Of a DNA stretch of 64,000 nucleotides, positions 14,942-22,645 are shown in pieces. The notes beneath the pieces are model-generated. The model ran no database searches. It worked only from the letters and a program-made list of their open reading frames with translations, and was not told where the DNA came from. A program made the position numbers and the translations under genes. Position 1 is the first letter of the stretch, and every line of letters starts with the position of its first letter. Source of the DNA: CF-118 sp035934385 (GTDB taxonomy: Bacteria > Chloroflexota > Dormibacteria > Dormibacterales > Dormibacteraceae); NCBI GenBank assembly GCA_035934385.1, contig DASYXY010000075.1:1-64000 (forward strand). Reading direction: 5' to 3'.

Positions 14942-16265
14942 GTCCGAACCTCGACTGCAGGCGTTCTCGTGTCTGCTCGGTCGTCCGCTGCAGCTTTTCT
15001 GTCGAGGGCACAACCAGGCCGCGCGGCGATCTGATTCGGCGCACGGCCGCGGGGAGTTGGTCGATGTCCGATTCGCACAGCGCCCGGGAATCCGCCACGC
15101 TCGCAGGCGCCTGAGCGCGCCGCCCTCGCACCATCATCGGCTGGAGCAGGGGCTCGGTTCCAGGTGGGGCCGTTTCTTCGAAGAGCCCGATGACATCGCC
15201 GAACGGACGGCGCCTGCGAAAGACCTGCTTGCGGCCGGGCGCGGTCACCTTGCCCGTCGCCAGCTTCATCACCGGCCGGCCCGCGTAGTCGACAAGCTTG
15301 TAGGCCGTGTCGAGGTAGGGCTGGTCCGCGGACACGCCCATGCGCGTGCCCACGCCGAACGCGTCGATAGGAGCGCCGCCGCGCACGAGGTCGTCGATCT
15401 GCAGCTCGTCAAGGCCGCCGCTCACGAAGATGCGAACGTGCTTCATCCGCGCGGCGTCGAGGAGCCTTCGCGCGCGATTCGTGAGTTCGAGCAGGTTGCC
15501 GCTGTCGAGTCTGACGCCCGTGCGGCCGCGGAGCTTTAGCTTCCTGATGACCTCGATCGCGTCCTTGATTCCAGAGACGGTGTCGTACGTGTCGACGAGG
15601 AATGTCGTGCGGCCGGGAAAGTCGCGCGCAAAAGCGAGAAAGGCGTCGCGCTCGCGCGCGAACGCCTGAACGTACGAGTGGGCCATCGTGCCGGCGGCGA
15701 CGAGGCCGTAGCGACGGGCTGCCTCCACGTTGCTCGTGGCTTCGAAGCCGGCGATCGCCGACACGCGCGCAACGTCGAGCCCGGCCTCGATGCCCTGAGT
15801 GCGCCGGAAAGAAAAGTCGACGACGTCGCGGCCCGCCGCCGCGATCACGCACCGGACCGCCTTGCTGGCGATCGTGGTCTCGAAGGTGATTCGGTTCAGC
15901 AGGTAAGTCTCGATGAGCTGCGCCTCGGGAAGCGGCGCCGTCACCTCCAGCAGGGGCTCGCCGGCGAAGACGACCCGCCCCTCGGGCACGCCCCAGACGT
16001 CGCCCGTGAAGCGGAACTGCCGGAAGGCCTCGAGGTCCCTCTGCGGGAACTTGAGCTCGTCGCCGAGGTAGCGGATCTCCTCCTCGTCGAAGCGGAGGTC
16101 CTGCAGGTAGTCCAGGCAGCTCTCGATTCCGGCGGCCACCAGGAACCCGCGCTGCTTCGGAAGCGCGCGGACGAAGAGGCTGAAGGTGGCGAGCCCGGTC
16201 ATGCCGCGCCGCAGGTAGCTGGCGACCATGTTCAGCTCGTAGAGGTCGGTGAGCAGCGCCTTCAT
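14925..16265 (-). CDS. pncB: Nicotinate phosphoribosyltransferase
   Basis: The 446-residue enzyme makes nicotinate mononucleotide from nicotinate and PRPP, the salvage entry to NAD. It begins L-L-T-D-L-Y-E-L-N-M-V-A-S-Y, the classic start, and has F-S-F-R-R-T-Q-G, G-T-M-A-H-S-Y-V-Q (catalytic His), D-T-Y-D-T, V-R-L-D-S-G-N-L and S-G-G-L-D-E-L. The ATG 16265 was chosen because it opens the conserved N-terminus and lies 7 nt after a TACATT -10-like element. The C-terminal 40 residues are basic and variable. It converges on the selenoprotein gene. Confidence 0.92.
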   Translation of the reverse strand: MKALLTDLYELNMVASYLRRGMTGLATFSLFVRALPKQRGFLVAAGIESCLDYLQDLRFDEEEIRYLGDELKFPQRDLEAFRQFRFTGDVWGVPEGRVVFAGEPLLEVTAPLPEAQLIETYLLNRITFETTIASKAVRCVIAAAGRDVVDFSFRRTQGIEAGLDVARVSAIAGFEATSNVEAARRYGLVAAGTMAHSYVQAFARERDAFLAFARDFPGRTTFLVDTYDTVSGIKDAIEVIRKLKLRGRTGVRLDSGNLLELTNRARRLLDAARMKHVRIFVSGGLDELQIDDLVRGGAPIDAFGVGTRMGVSADQPYLDTAYKLVDYAGRPVMKLATGKVTAPGRKQVFRRRRPFGDVIGLFEETAPPGTEPLLQPMMVRGRRAQAPASVADSRALCESDIDQLPAAVRRIRSPRGLVVPSTEKLQRTTEQTRERLQSRFGPKRSR

Positions 16266-16272
16266 CGGGCGG

Positions 16273-16278
16273 AATGTA
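16273..16278 (-). promoter_or_regulatory. -10-like element, leaderless pncB start
   Basis: TACATT on the minus strand ends 7 nt before the pncB ATG; no ribosome-binding site is visible. Confidence 0.45.
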
Positions 16279-16301
16279 GTTGATCTGACGCCCACTCCTG
16301 G

Positions 16302-16323
16302 CCTCCCCACTGCGGTGGGGAGG
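16302..16323. repeat. CCTCCCCAC/GTGGGGAGG dispersed hairpin
   Basis: CCTCCCCAC TGCG GTGGGGAGG forms a 9-bp stem between pncB and the TetR-type gene. The same arms occur three times at 43559-43671 and, with a longer C/G run, at 21098-21121, so this is a dispersed intergenic repeat family. It has no T-tract. Confidence 0.7.
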
Positions 16324-16325
16324 GA

Positions 16326-17498
16326 TTAGCTACTGCTGCGGGACCGGATCCTTGCCTCCACGCCGTCGAGAAGGATCTCCAGCGCGCTCGCCGGCTTTCC
16401 ACGCGCCGGCGCCTCGGGCTCCGGATGCGTGTCCGCGCGCGGAACGCTCTTGGTTTCCGAGTCGAGGCTCACCTGCCACGCGCCGCCGCTGATTTGCAGC
16501 TCGTAGCGGTCAGCCGACCTCTCAGCGCCTTCGCTCGCCCAATGCAGGTCGGTATAGGTGGCGTTCGTGTTGAAGTCGTCGAGTCTCAGGCGCACCGCGC
16601 CGGTGCTGATCGCGGCCACGACCGCCACTCCGCGCGGACGGTGCAGCTTCACGCCAACCACGCCACCCGAGACGATGATCGGCACGATTCCACGTGGCTC
16701 GGGCAGGAAGCACTCGACGCGGGCCGCGCCGCTGTCCATCTTGATCTCGCGGACGTCGAGGCCGCCGACGTCCAGCGTCGTGTTCCAGGTCGGGCCCTGG
16801 ATGCGAAACGTCCACGGGTGGCGCGGGTTGAGCTCGATCTCGCCCTCACCCACTCCGCGCAGCCGGCGGACGATGACGGTCTCGCCGCGAACGATCGCAG
16901 GCGCGGCCGACCTCCTGTCCTGGGCGAGGCGGAACAGCGTCTGCATGTCCTCCCCATGGCGCAGCACGACGCCGCGTGAGCCCGAGTCGATCGCGATCGA
17001 GGCCGGCGACCCGGCCCTGACCGGCACGTCGTCGGTCGGCACCTGCCCGGCGATGGCGTTGACCATGACCATCAGCGCCACGTCGCCCGCCTCGGCCGGC
17101 TGCAGGCCCGCCGACTCGAGCTGCGCCGCAATCGCGGCGTGAAGCCGGCTGCGGTGCAGCGCGTCGCGCACCTCCAGCAGGATGCGGTCGCCGTCCTTCT
17201 GATCCCCCACCCGCTTGCTGAGGGCCGCGCCGGCGGCCAGCACTGAGGATCGCCATCCGCCCCGTGCCCGCACCGGCGGCACCGACTCGACGATTGCCTC
17301 GGCCAGAAGCTCCAGCAGCTCGCGCCGATCGCGCACGTGCCAGTAGAGCGATGCCGCCTTCACCTCCAGGCTGTCGGCCAGGGCCCGCATCGACAGGGCC
17401 TCCAAGCCCTCCTGGTTGATGAGCTCGAGCGCCGCGTCGACCAGGCGCTCCCTCGTGAGACCGCGCTGCCTCTCTTCCTCAGGACTCAATCTCGCCAT
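16326..17498 (-). CDS. TetR/AcrR-family regulator fused to a C-terminal beta-rich (DUF4097-like) domain
   Basis: Residues 1-75 are a TetR helix-turn-helix (M-R-A-L-A-D-S-L-E-V-K-A-A-S-L-Y-W-H-V-R); about 85-190 fit a TetR ligand domain of the TetR_C type. Unusually another 200 residues follow: short strands such as V-I-V-R-R-L-R-G, T-L-D-V-G-G-L-D-V-R-E-I-K-M-D-S-G and I-S-T-G-A-V-R-L, resembling the beta-solenoid of DUF4097-like proteins. TetR proteins are normally about 200 residues, so at 390 this is a true fusion. Two matching palindromic operators lie between it and the divergent exporter operon, suggesting drug-responsive repression of both. AGAGGAGA precedes the ATG. Confidence 0.8.
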   Translation of the reverse strand: MARLSPEEERQRGLTRERLVDAALELINQEGLEALSMRALADSLEVKAASLYWHVRDRRELLELLAEAIVESVPPVRARGGWRSSVLAAGAALSKRVGDQKDGDRILLEVRDALHRSRLHAAIAAQLESAGLQPAEAGDVALMVMVNAIAGQVPTDDVPVRAGSPASIAIDSGSRGVVLRHGEDMQTLFRLAQDRRSAAPAIVRGETVIVRRLRGVGEGEIELNPRHPWTFRIQGPTWNTTLDVGGLDVREIKMDSGAARVECFLPEPRGIVPIIVSGGVVGVKLHRPRGVAVVAAISTGAVRLRLDDFNTNATYTDLHWASEGAERSADRYELQISGGAWQVSLDSETKSVPRADTHPEPEAPARGKPASALEILLDGVEARIRSRSSS

Positions 17499-17530
17499 TC
17501 TCCTCTACGTCCGATAGTGGGGCTTGCATT

Positions 17531-17545
17531 CCTAACACTGTTAGG
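17531..17545. promoter_or_regulatory. TetR-type operator O1
   Basis: CCTAACACTGTTAGG is a perfect 6-bp inverted repeat with a 3-bp centre, 33 bp upstream of the regulator gene. It shares both arms with O2 at 17566-17580; the two centres are 35 bp apart. Confidence 0.8.
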
Positions 17546-17565
17546 GGTATTGTAGCGCCAGACAA

Positions 17566-17580
17566 CCTAACGCCGTTAGG
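17566..17580. promoter_or_regulatory. TetR-type operator O2
   Basis: CCTAACGCCGTTAGG repeats the O1 arms with a different centre. It ends 8 bp before the small membrane-protein ATG and overlaps its GGGAG ribosome-binding site, so binding would directly block the exporter operon. Confidence 0.8.
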
Positions 17581-17588
17581 GAGAATTC

Positions 17589-17747
17589 ATGGAGGTGGCG
17601 GCAATGATCGAGAGACGCAGAGAGGAGCACCAGGAGATGGACCCGGTCGTCGGCGCCTGGCACGGCTGGGCTTCACCGGTCGGGCTTGGCCTGTTCTTCG
17701 TGCTGGTGGCGGTGGCGATCGACCTCGTGCGGCTGGCATTCAAGTGA
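17589..17747 (+). CDS. Small single-pass membrane protein ahead of the exporter
   Basis: The 52-residue ORF reads MEVAAMIERRREEHQEMD and then a single hydrophobic helix (about residues 28-50, G-L-G-L-F-F-V-L-V-A-V-A-I-D-L-V). Its TGA overlaps the exporter start, and GGGAG stands 7 nt before its ATG. Position in a regulated operon and translational overlap make it a real gene, perhaps an accessory subunit or stabiliser of the transporter; no family is recognised. Confidence 0.65.
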   Translation: MEVAAMIERRREEHQEMDPVVGAWHGWASPVGLGLFFVLVAVAIDLVRLAFK

Positions 17748-19342
17748 TGGCCAGGATTCGCAACCACCCAGCGGGGGCCCTCGCGGTACTGGTGCTGGCC
17801 CTGTTCATGACCCTTCTCGACCTGACGATCGTCAACATCGCGATCCCGTCGATCCTCGACGGCCTGCACACGACGCTCGACCAGGTCCTGTGGGTGCTCA
17901 ACGCGTACAGCCTTCTATACGCGGTGCTCCTGATCACATCGGCGAGGCTCGGTGACATCTACGGCCCGCGCAACATGCTCGCCGCAGGCATCGCGATCTT
18001 CACGGCGGCGTCCGTGCTGAGTGGTTTCGCGCAGGACGCGACCCAGCTGATCGCGGCGCGTGCACTGCAGGGCGTCGGTGCCGCGGTGCTCGCGCCGCAG
18101 GGCATGCCGCTGCTGATGGCGCTCTTCCCAGTGGAGAAGCGCGGCGGCGCGTTTGCCGCGTACGGGGCCGCGAGCGGAATCGCGGTCATGGCCGGGCCGA
18201 CGCTCGGCGGATTCCTCGTCACTCATTTCGGCTGGCGGTGGATCTTTTTCGTCAACCTGCCGATCGGGCTCCTGACGTTTGCGCTCGCGCTGCTGCTCGT
18301 CCCCGACGTGCGGCCGGGCCGGCGGCACCGCCTGGACCTGTTTGGAGTCGCGCTCGCGACGCTCGGGTTGCTAGGCGTGATCTTCGGACTCATCGAAGGC
18401 CAGCGCTACGACTGGAGCGCGGTCTATGGCGCGATCACGATCCCGGAGATCATCGGTGCCGGGCTCGCGGTCCTCGTGCTCTTCCTTATCTATCAGGCGC
18501 GCCAACAGCGAGGCGAGCCGCTGCTTCCGTTTGCGATCTTCGGAGACCGCAACTTCACGCTGATGACGCTTGTCATGGCCGCGCTTGGCTTCGCGATGCT
18601 CGGCGTTTACTTGCCGCTCACGATCTACCTGCAGTCGGTGCTGGGCCTCAGCGCCATCGACGCGGGCATCACCATTGCGGCGCAACCCCTGGCGATGATG
18701 TTCGCTTCAGGCGCCGCGGCGGCGCTGGTCCAGAAAGTCGACGGGAAATATCTGCTCATTCCGGGCCTGCTGCTGTTCGCGGCCGGCGTGGGCTACATCG
18801 ACTGGGCGGCGCACGCGGACTCGAGCAGGTGGAGCTTCCTGCCCGGGCTGCTCGCCAGCGGAGTGGCCCTGGGGTTCGTCTGGACTCCGGTCTTCAGCAT
18901 CGGCACGCGGAACCTCAAGCCCGAGATGGCGGGCGTCGGATCCGGGGTCATCAACACCATCCAGGAGTGCGGTGGCGTCCTGGCCAGCGCCGCGGTCGGC
19001 GCCCTGCTCCAGAACCGGCTTGCCGTGGCGCTTCACGACCGTGCCGTCACGGCCGCGGCGCAGCTGCCGCCGGATGCGCGTCAGGGCTTCGTCTCGGGTT
19101 TCAGCCACGCGGCGCGCACTGGCTTCGAGGTCGGCGCGGGTCAGACCGGCGCCAGCCTGCCTCCCGCGCTCCAGCAGATCGCGCACTTCGTGTTCACCAA
19201 CGCGTTCGTCGATGCGATGCGTCCGACCATGCTCCTCCCCATCGCGCTTGTCGTCATCGCGGCCGCAGCGACCGCGTTCGCTCGGGCTGCGAGCCGCCGG
19301 CCGGCGGTCGAAGTTCTTTCTGAAGAAGCGGCTGTCGCCTGA
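17747..19342 (+). CDS. MFS drug exporter, DHA2 (14-TM) family
   Basis: The 531-residue protein has about 14 hydrophobic segments and the DHA2 motifs: L-F-M-T-L-L-D-L-T-I-V-N-I-A-I-P-S-I in TM1, W-V-L-N-A-Y-S-L at TM2, G-D-I-Y-G-P-R-N (motif A), R-A-L-Q-G-V-G-A-A (motif B) and G-P-T-L-G-G-F (motif C, antiporter signature). These proton-driven exporters remove lipophilic drugs, dyes or antibiotics. ATG 17747 overlaps the small membrane gene (GTG 17744 is an alternative). Expression is probably repressed by the divergent TetR fusion through the CCTAAC-N3-GTTAGG sites. Confidence 0.9.
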   Translation: MARIRNHPAGALAVLVLALFMTLLDLTIVNIAIPSILDGLHTTLDQVLWVLNAYSLLYAVLLITSARLGDIYGPRNMLAAGIAIFTAASVLSGFAQDATQLIAARALQGVGAAVLAPQGMPLLMALFPVEKRGGAFAAYGAASGIAVMAGPTLGGFLVTHFGWRWIFFVNLPIGLLTFALALLLVPDVRPGRRHRLDLFGVALATLGLLGVIFGLIEGQRYDWSAVYGAITIPEIIGAGLAVLVLFLIYQARQQRGEPLLPFAIFGDRNFTLMTLVMAALGFAMLGVYLPLTIYLQSVLGLSAIDAGITIAAQPLAMMFASGAAAALVQKVDGKYLLIPGLLLFAAGVGYIDWAAHADSSRWSFLPGLLASGVALGFVWTPVFSIGTRNLKPEMAGVGSGVINTIQECGGVLASAAVGALLQNRLAVALHDRAVTAAAQLPPDARQGFVSGFSHAARTGFEVGAGQTGASLPPALQQIAHFVFTNAFVDAMRPTMLLPIALVVIAAAATAFARAASRRPAVEVLSEEAAVA

Positions 19343-19348
19343 AATGAG

Positions 19349-19407
19349 GCGAGTGCCGGCACTGAGCGGTGCACGAGGCGATTTGCCAGTGCGAGTGCCG
19401 GCACTCG
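19349..19407. repeat. Paired palindromic repeats, second locus
   Basis: GCGAGTGCCGGCACT (19349-19363) and GCGAGTGCCGGCACTCG (19391-19407) again start 42 bp apart, as at 14251/14293, while the sequence between the copies is not conserved. Here the pair lies between converging gene ends, which argues against a plain promoter operator. Confidence 0.8.
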
Positions 19408-19422
19408 GGATAGACGGCCGAA

Positions 19423-19767
19423 CTACATCAAGCCGATGACGTGGCCCTCGGGGTCGGCGAACAGCGCGATCGTGGTCTCAGGCGCGACCTCGGTGAGCGG
19501 CATGAGGACCCGGCCGCCCAGCTTCTCGATCTTGGCGAGCGTGGCCTTGGGGTCGTCAGTGTGGACGTACCATGTGACCCCGCCCGCGGTGCCCTGCGGG
19601 GCGTCACCGATGCCGCCCGTGAGGCTGTTGCCCTCTTCGCGCACCATCCCATACCCGCCCGGGTTGTCGGTGTTGAGCTTCCAGCCGAAGACGTCCGAGT
19701 AGAACTTCTGCAGCGCCTTCCCGTCCTTGCCTGTGACTTCGAAATGAACTACGTGGCTGCCCATCAA
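19423..19767 (-). CDS. VOC-family (glyoxalase-like) protein
   Basis: A single 114-residue vicinal-oxygen-chelate module: H-V-V-H-F-E-V-T-G-K-D (metal His), F-Y-S-D-V-F-G-W-K-L, W-Y-V-H-T-D-D-P and the C-terminal F-A-D-P-E-G-H-V-I-G-L with the second metal-ligand region. This is the common small VOC type labelled lactoylglutathione lyase-like; substrates are unknown and it dimerises in other species. CAGGAGG lies upstream of two adjacent ATG codons. Confidence 0.8.
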   Translation of the reverse strand: MMGSHVVHFEVTGKDGKALQKFYSDVFGWKLNTDNPGGYGMVREEGNSLTGGIGDAPQGTAGGVTWYVHTDDPKATLAKIEKLGGRVLMPLTEVAPETTIALFADPEGHVIGLM

Positions 19768-19832
19768 ACGAACCTCCTGTGCTCCTGTCTGCTACTGCTC
19801 GTACGACGAACAGGATGCGCCAGAATCGACAC

Positions 19833-21071
19833 ATGCCCACCACCGCGGTTTTCGGCGACGCGCTGCTCGAGCCCTCGACCGGGGAGGTCGTGCGCGACGC
19901 CGTCGTCCTGATCGAGAACGATCGCGTCATCGCCAGCAGCGCACGGTCGAAATTCCAGGTGCCGGCCGACGCGCAGCGGGTCGACGCTGAGGGCCTGTGG
20001 CTGCTCCCCGGCCTCATCGACTGCCACGTGCACCTTTGCGTCACCGGAGCGACCTTTGACCTGGGCGAGCGCCTCGGACGCCCGCCCAGCCTCACCGTGC
20101 TGCAGTCGGTGGACGCCTGCGCCAAGGACCTCGCTGCGGGCTTCACGTCCGTGCGCGACGCGGGTGGCACGCCCAACGGGGTGCGCATGGCGGTCGAGCG
20201 CGGCTACTTCCCGGGCCCGCGCATGAAGCTCGCGATCCAGATCCTCAGCGAGACCGGTGGCCACGCCGACGGCATGTTTCCGTGCGGTGTGCCGGTGCCC
20301 ATCGCCAACACGCCTGATATCCCGCCGTCGGTGGTCGACGGCGTCGAGCCGATGCGGCACCGGGTCCGCGAGCTGGTTCGAGCCGGCGCCGACTGGATCA
20401 AGCTCTGCACCTCGGGCGGCGTGCTATCGCCCGGCGACGCCCCGCACCACCCGGCGTTCACGGTCGAGGAGATCCGCGCCGCGGTCGAGGAGGCCGCGGC
20501 TCACGGCCGCCAGGTGATGGCGCACGCGCAGGCGAACGCGGGCATCAAGAACGCGCTCCGTGCGGGCGTGCGCACGATCGAGCACGGCATCTGGCTCGAC
20601 GACGACGCCATCGAGATGATGCTCGACGGCGGCCACGTGCTGGTGCCGACGCTGGTGGCCCCCGAATGGGTGGTGCGCCACGCCAACGAAGGCCGCATGC
20701 CGCAATGGGCCGCGGACAAGGGCCGCGCCGTGGTCGCGGACCATAAGGCGAGCGTGCGCAAGGCCATCGAGGCCGGCGTGAAGATCGCGTTCGGCACCGA
20801 CACGGGCGTCGGCCCACACGGGACCATGGGCGAGGAGTTCCTGATGCTGAACGCACTCGGCATGGAGCCGATCAAGTGCCTTCGGTCCGCCACTTCGGTG
20901 GCCGCCGAGGTGATCGGATTGGAGGGCGCGGGTTCGCTCGCGGCCGGTTCCTTCGGCGACGTCATAGGTGTGCCGGGCAACCCGCTCGAGGACCTGAACC
21001 TGATCGCCAAGCCCGAAAACGTGAGGCTGGTGGTGAAGGGCGGCGCCGTAGTGAAGAGGCTGGCCGCTTAG
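19833..21071 (+). CDS. Metal-dependent amidohydrolase (imidazolonepropionase/prolidase-like)
   Basis: The 412-residue protein belongs to the amidohydrolase superfamily. It has the metal H-x-H in G-L-I-D-C-H-V-H-L, a carboxylated-Lys candidate in D-W-I-K-L-C-T-S-G-G, metal His residues in V-M-A-H-A-Q and I-E-H-G-I-W, and the metal Asp in F-G-T-D-T-G-V. Closest in style to Xaa-Pro dipeptidase/organophosphate-type amidohydrolases. ATG 19833 was chosen because it opens the first beta-strand and lies 6 nt after CAGAAT; an in-frame ATG at 19815 exists. The gene is flanked by a hairpin at its 3' end. Confidence 0.85.
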   Translation: MPTTAVFGDALLEPSTGEVVRDAVVLIENDRVIASSARSKFQVPADAQRVDAEGLWLLPGLIDCHVHLCVTGATFDLGERLGRPPSLTVLQSVDACAKDLAAGFTSVRDAGGTPNGVRMAVERGYFPGPRMKLAIQILSETGGHADGMFPCGVPVPIANTPDIPPSVVDGVEPMRHRVRELVRAGADWIKLCTSGGVLSPGDAPHHPAFTVEEIRAAVEEAAAHGRQVMAHAQANAGIKNALRAGVRTIEHGIWLDDDAIEMMLDGGHVLVPTLVAPEWVVRHANEGRMPQWAADKGRAVVADHKASVRKAIEAGVKIAFGTDTGVGPHGTMGEEFLMLNALGMEPIKCLRSATSVAAEVIGLEGAGSLAAGSFGDVIGVPGNPLEDLNLIAKPENVRLVVKGGAVVKRLAA

Positions 21072-21097
21072 GCCCCCACCCTAAACCCCCACCCTAA

Positions 21098-21121
21098 CCC
21101 TCCCCCGAAAGCGGGGGAGGG
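21098..21121. terminator. GC-rich hairpin between convergent genes
   Basis: CCCTCCCCC GAAAGC GGGGGAGGG is a 9-bp perfect stem between the amidohydrolase and the YdeI-like gene. It has no T-tract and shares its arms with the dispersed repeats at 16302 and 43559, so it may be a repeat that also serves as a transcription barrier. Confidence 0.5.
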
Positions 21122-21123
21122 AT

Positions 21124-21729
21124 TCACAGCGTTTTGCGCTGGGCGTAGATCGTTTCGCCGCGAGCCAGCATGTCCACGAACTGGGCGATCCGGCGCGCTC
21201 GTGTCTCGGGCTTCTTCGCGCCGTGGATTCGATACAGGACCGCGAAGCGGTTCTGCGCGGTGAGGATCGCGAACATCGCCTTCGCCCTGGGGTTTGCCTT
21301 CAGTGCGTCGGCCAGGTCCTTGGGCACGTCGATGGTCGCCGCTCCTTCGTACGCGGCGGCCCAGCGTCCATCGGCCTTGGCGCGCTCGACCTCGGCCAGT
21401 CCGGCGGGGTGCATGAGCCCCTCGCTGATCAGACGCTCGGCGATGATGGTGTTGCGCTTCGACCAGACACTGCGGCTGCGCCGCGGCGTGAACCGCATCG
21501 AATAGGTGTCGGCGTCGCGGCCGTGGCCCTGGCCGTCTATCCATCCATGCGCCAGCGCGACATCCAGTGCTTCGTCGTACCTGAGGCTGGTCGGCGTGGT
21601 CACCCCTTTCTTGGCGAACACGAGCCATACGCCCTGCGACTTCGCGTGATTCGCGCGCAGCCACTTGCGCCAAGCGGCCAGGTTCTTCACCAGCAGCTCA
21701 GGCTGCTCGACCTTTGGCGGTTGACCCAT
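21124..21729 (-). CDS. YdeI/OmpD-associated family protein
   Basis: The 201-residue protein has the family pattern: G-V-W-L-V-F-A-K-K, L-R-Y-D-E-A-L-D-V-A-L-A-H-G-W-I-D-G-Q, D-T-Y-S-M-R-F-T-P-R-R and V-W-S-K-R-N in the first half; the second half is the helical Omdp-associated domain (A-N-P-R-A-K-A-M-F; K-P-E-T-R-A-R-R-I). The family is cytoplasmic and linked in enterobacteria to polymyxin or bacteriocin tolerance, but the molecular role is unknown. It is divergent from the ArsR operon. Confidence 0.8.
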   Translation of the reverse strand: MGQPPKVEQPELLVKNLAAWRKWLRANHAKSQGVWLVFAKKGVTTPTSLRYDEALDVALAHGWIDGQGHGRDADTYSMRFTPRRSRSVWSKRNTIIAERLISEGLMHPAGLAEVERAKADGRWAAAYEGAATIDVPKDLADALKANPRAKAMFAILTAQNRFAVLYRIHGAKKPETRARRIAQFVDMLARGETIYAQRKTL

Positions 21730-21762
21730 GGCCGCCTAGTTTCGCCCAGGCCAGATATATTG

Positions 21763-21792
21763 TTGACAAAACATATATTGCTACAGTAATAT
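21763..21792 (+). promoter_or_regulatory. Promoter and operator of the ArsR operon
   Basis: TTGACA (21763-21768) and TAATAT (21787-21792), 18-bp spacer, form a near-consensus promoter. The -10 box ends 7 nt before ATG 21800, so transcription would begin at that codon. An imperfect inverted repeat ATATATTGTT/AAAACATATAT (about 21755-21778) covers the -35 and is a candidate site for the ArsR protein itself. Confidence 0.75.
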
Positions 21793-21799
21793 GTCGGAC

Positions 21800-22150
21800 A
21801 TGCCCGACGTTTTCCAGATCCTGGCCGACCCGACCCGGCGCCGCATCGTGGACGCGCTGCGCGCGGGAGAGCGCTCGGTCAACGAGCTCGTGCAGGTGGT
21901 GGAAATCGGGCAGCCAGGCGTCTCTCGGCAGCTGCAGATCCTCGAGGACGCTGATTTCGTGGTCGTCCGGCCCGACGGCCGGCGCCGCATGTACGCCCTC
22001 CGACCCGACAGGTTTCGGGAGCTGTCCGAATGGGTGACGGGGTATCGAGCCATCTGGGAGGGCAGGCTCGACAGGCTGGCCGCCGAGCTCGATCGGCGAG
22101 AGGCGGGCAGGAAGAAGAAAATCAGGCCAAGGAAGGAGAAAAGACGATGA
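21800..22150 (+). CDS. ArsR-family winged-helix repressor
   Basis: The 116-residue protein has a winged helix: F-Q-I-L-A-D-P-T-R-R-R-I-V-D-A-L, the recognition region G-Q-P-G-V-S-R-Q-L-Q-I-L, and a wing R-P-D-G-R-R-R-M-Y. No metal-binding Cys/His cluster is visible, as usual for the ArsR subgroup paired with SRPBCC proteins. The basic tail is K/R rich. ATG 21800 is preferred because the promoter's -10 box covers the other ATG (21791). Its stop overlaps the PhnB-like gene (ATGA), so it probably autoregulates a three-gene operon. Confidence 0.88.
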   Translation: MPDVFQILADPTRRRIVDALRAGERSVNELVQVVEIGQPGVSRQLQILEDADFVVVRPDGRRRMYALRPDRFRELSEWVTGYRAIWEGRLDRLAAELDRREAGRKKKIRPRKEKRR

Positions 22151-22641
22151 CGACGACCGCTGTTTCAACGCAAGTCAGGCCGTGCATCGTGTTCAACGAC
22201 CGGTGCGAAGAGGCCATCAAGCTGTACGTCTCGCTGTTCCCGAACTCAAAGGTGCTGAACCTCGTGCGCAGCGAAACCGACGCCCCGATCGCGAAGGGCA
22301 AGGTGCTCAACGCCGTGTTCCAGCTCGATGGACGGGAATACACGTCGTTCGACGGCGGACCGAGCTTCTCGTTCTCAGAAGGTTTCTCGCTGATGGTGAC
22401 GTGCGAGACCCAGGCGGAGATCGACCGGTACTGGACCGCGCTCACCGCCGACGGCGGCGAGGAAGGGCCGTGCGGGTGGCTGAAGGACAGGTTCGGATTG
22501 TCCTGGCAGATCATCCCGTCCGCGCTCGGCCAGATGCTCACCGACTCGAAGTCAGGCGACTCCGGGGCGGCCATGCAGGCGATGCTGAAGATGAAGAAGC
22601 TCGACATCGCGCAGCTGCAGCACGCGTACGGCGGCCGCTAG
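22147..22641 (+). CDS. PhnB-like VOC-family protein
   Basis: The 164-residue protein is of the PhnB/3-demethylubiquinone-methyltransferase-like VOC type: C-I-V-F-N-D-R-C-E-E-A-I-K-L-Y-V-S-L-F-P-N-S-K, F-Q-L-D-G-R-E-Y-T-S-F-D-G-G, then W-L-K-D-R-F-G-L-S-W-Q-I-I-P. The name is historical and no enzyme activity is established. It overlaps the ArsR gene by 4 bp and is followed 4 bp later by an SRPBCC gene, an arrangement seen in many soil bacteria. Confidence 0.85.
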   Translation: MTTTAVSTQVRPCIVFNDRCEEAIKLYVSLFPNSKVLNLVRSETDAPIAKGKVLNAVFQLDGREYTSFDGGPSFSFSEGFSLMVTCETQAEIDRYWTALTADGGEEGPCGWLKDRFGLSWQIIPSALGQMLTDSKSGDSGAAMQAMLKMKKLDIAQLQHAYGGR

Positions 22642-22645
22642 CGAC

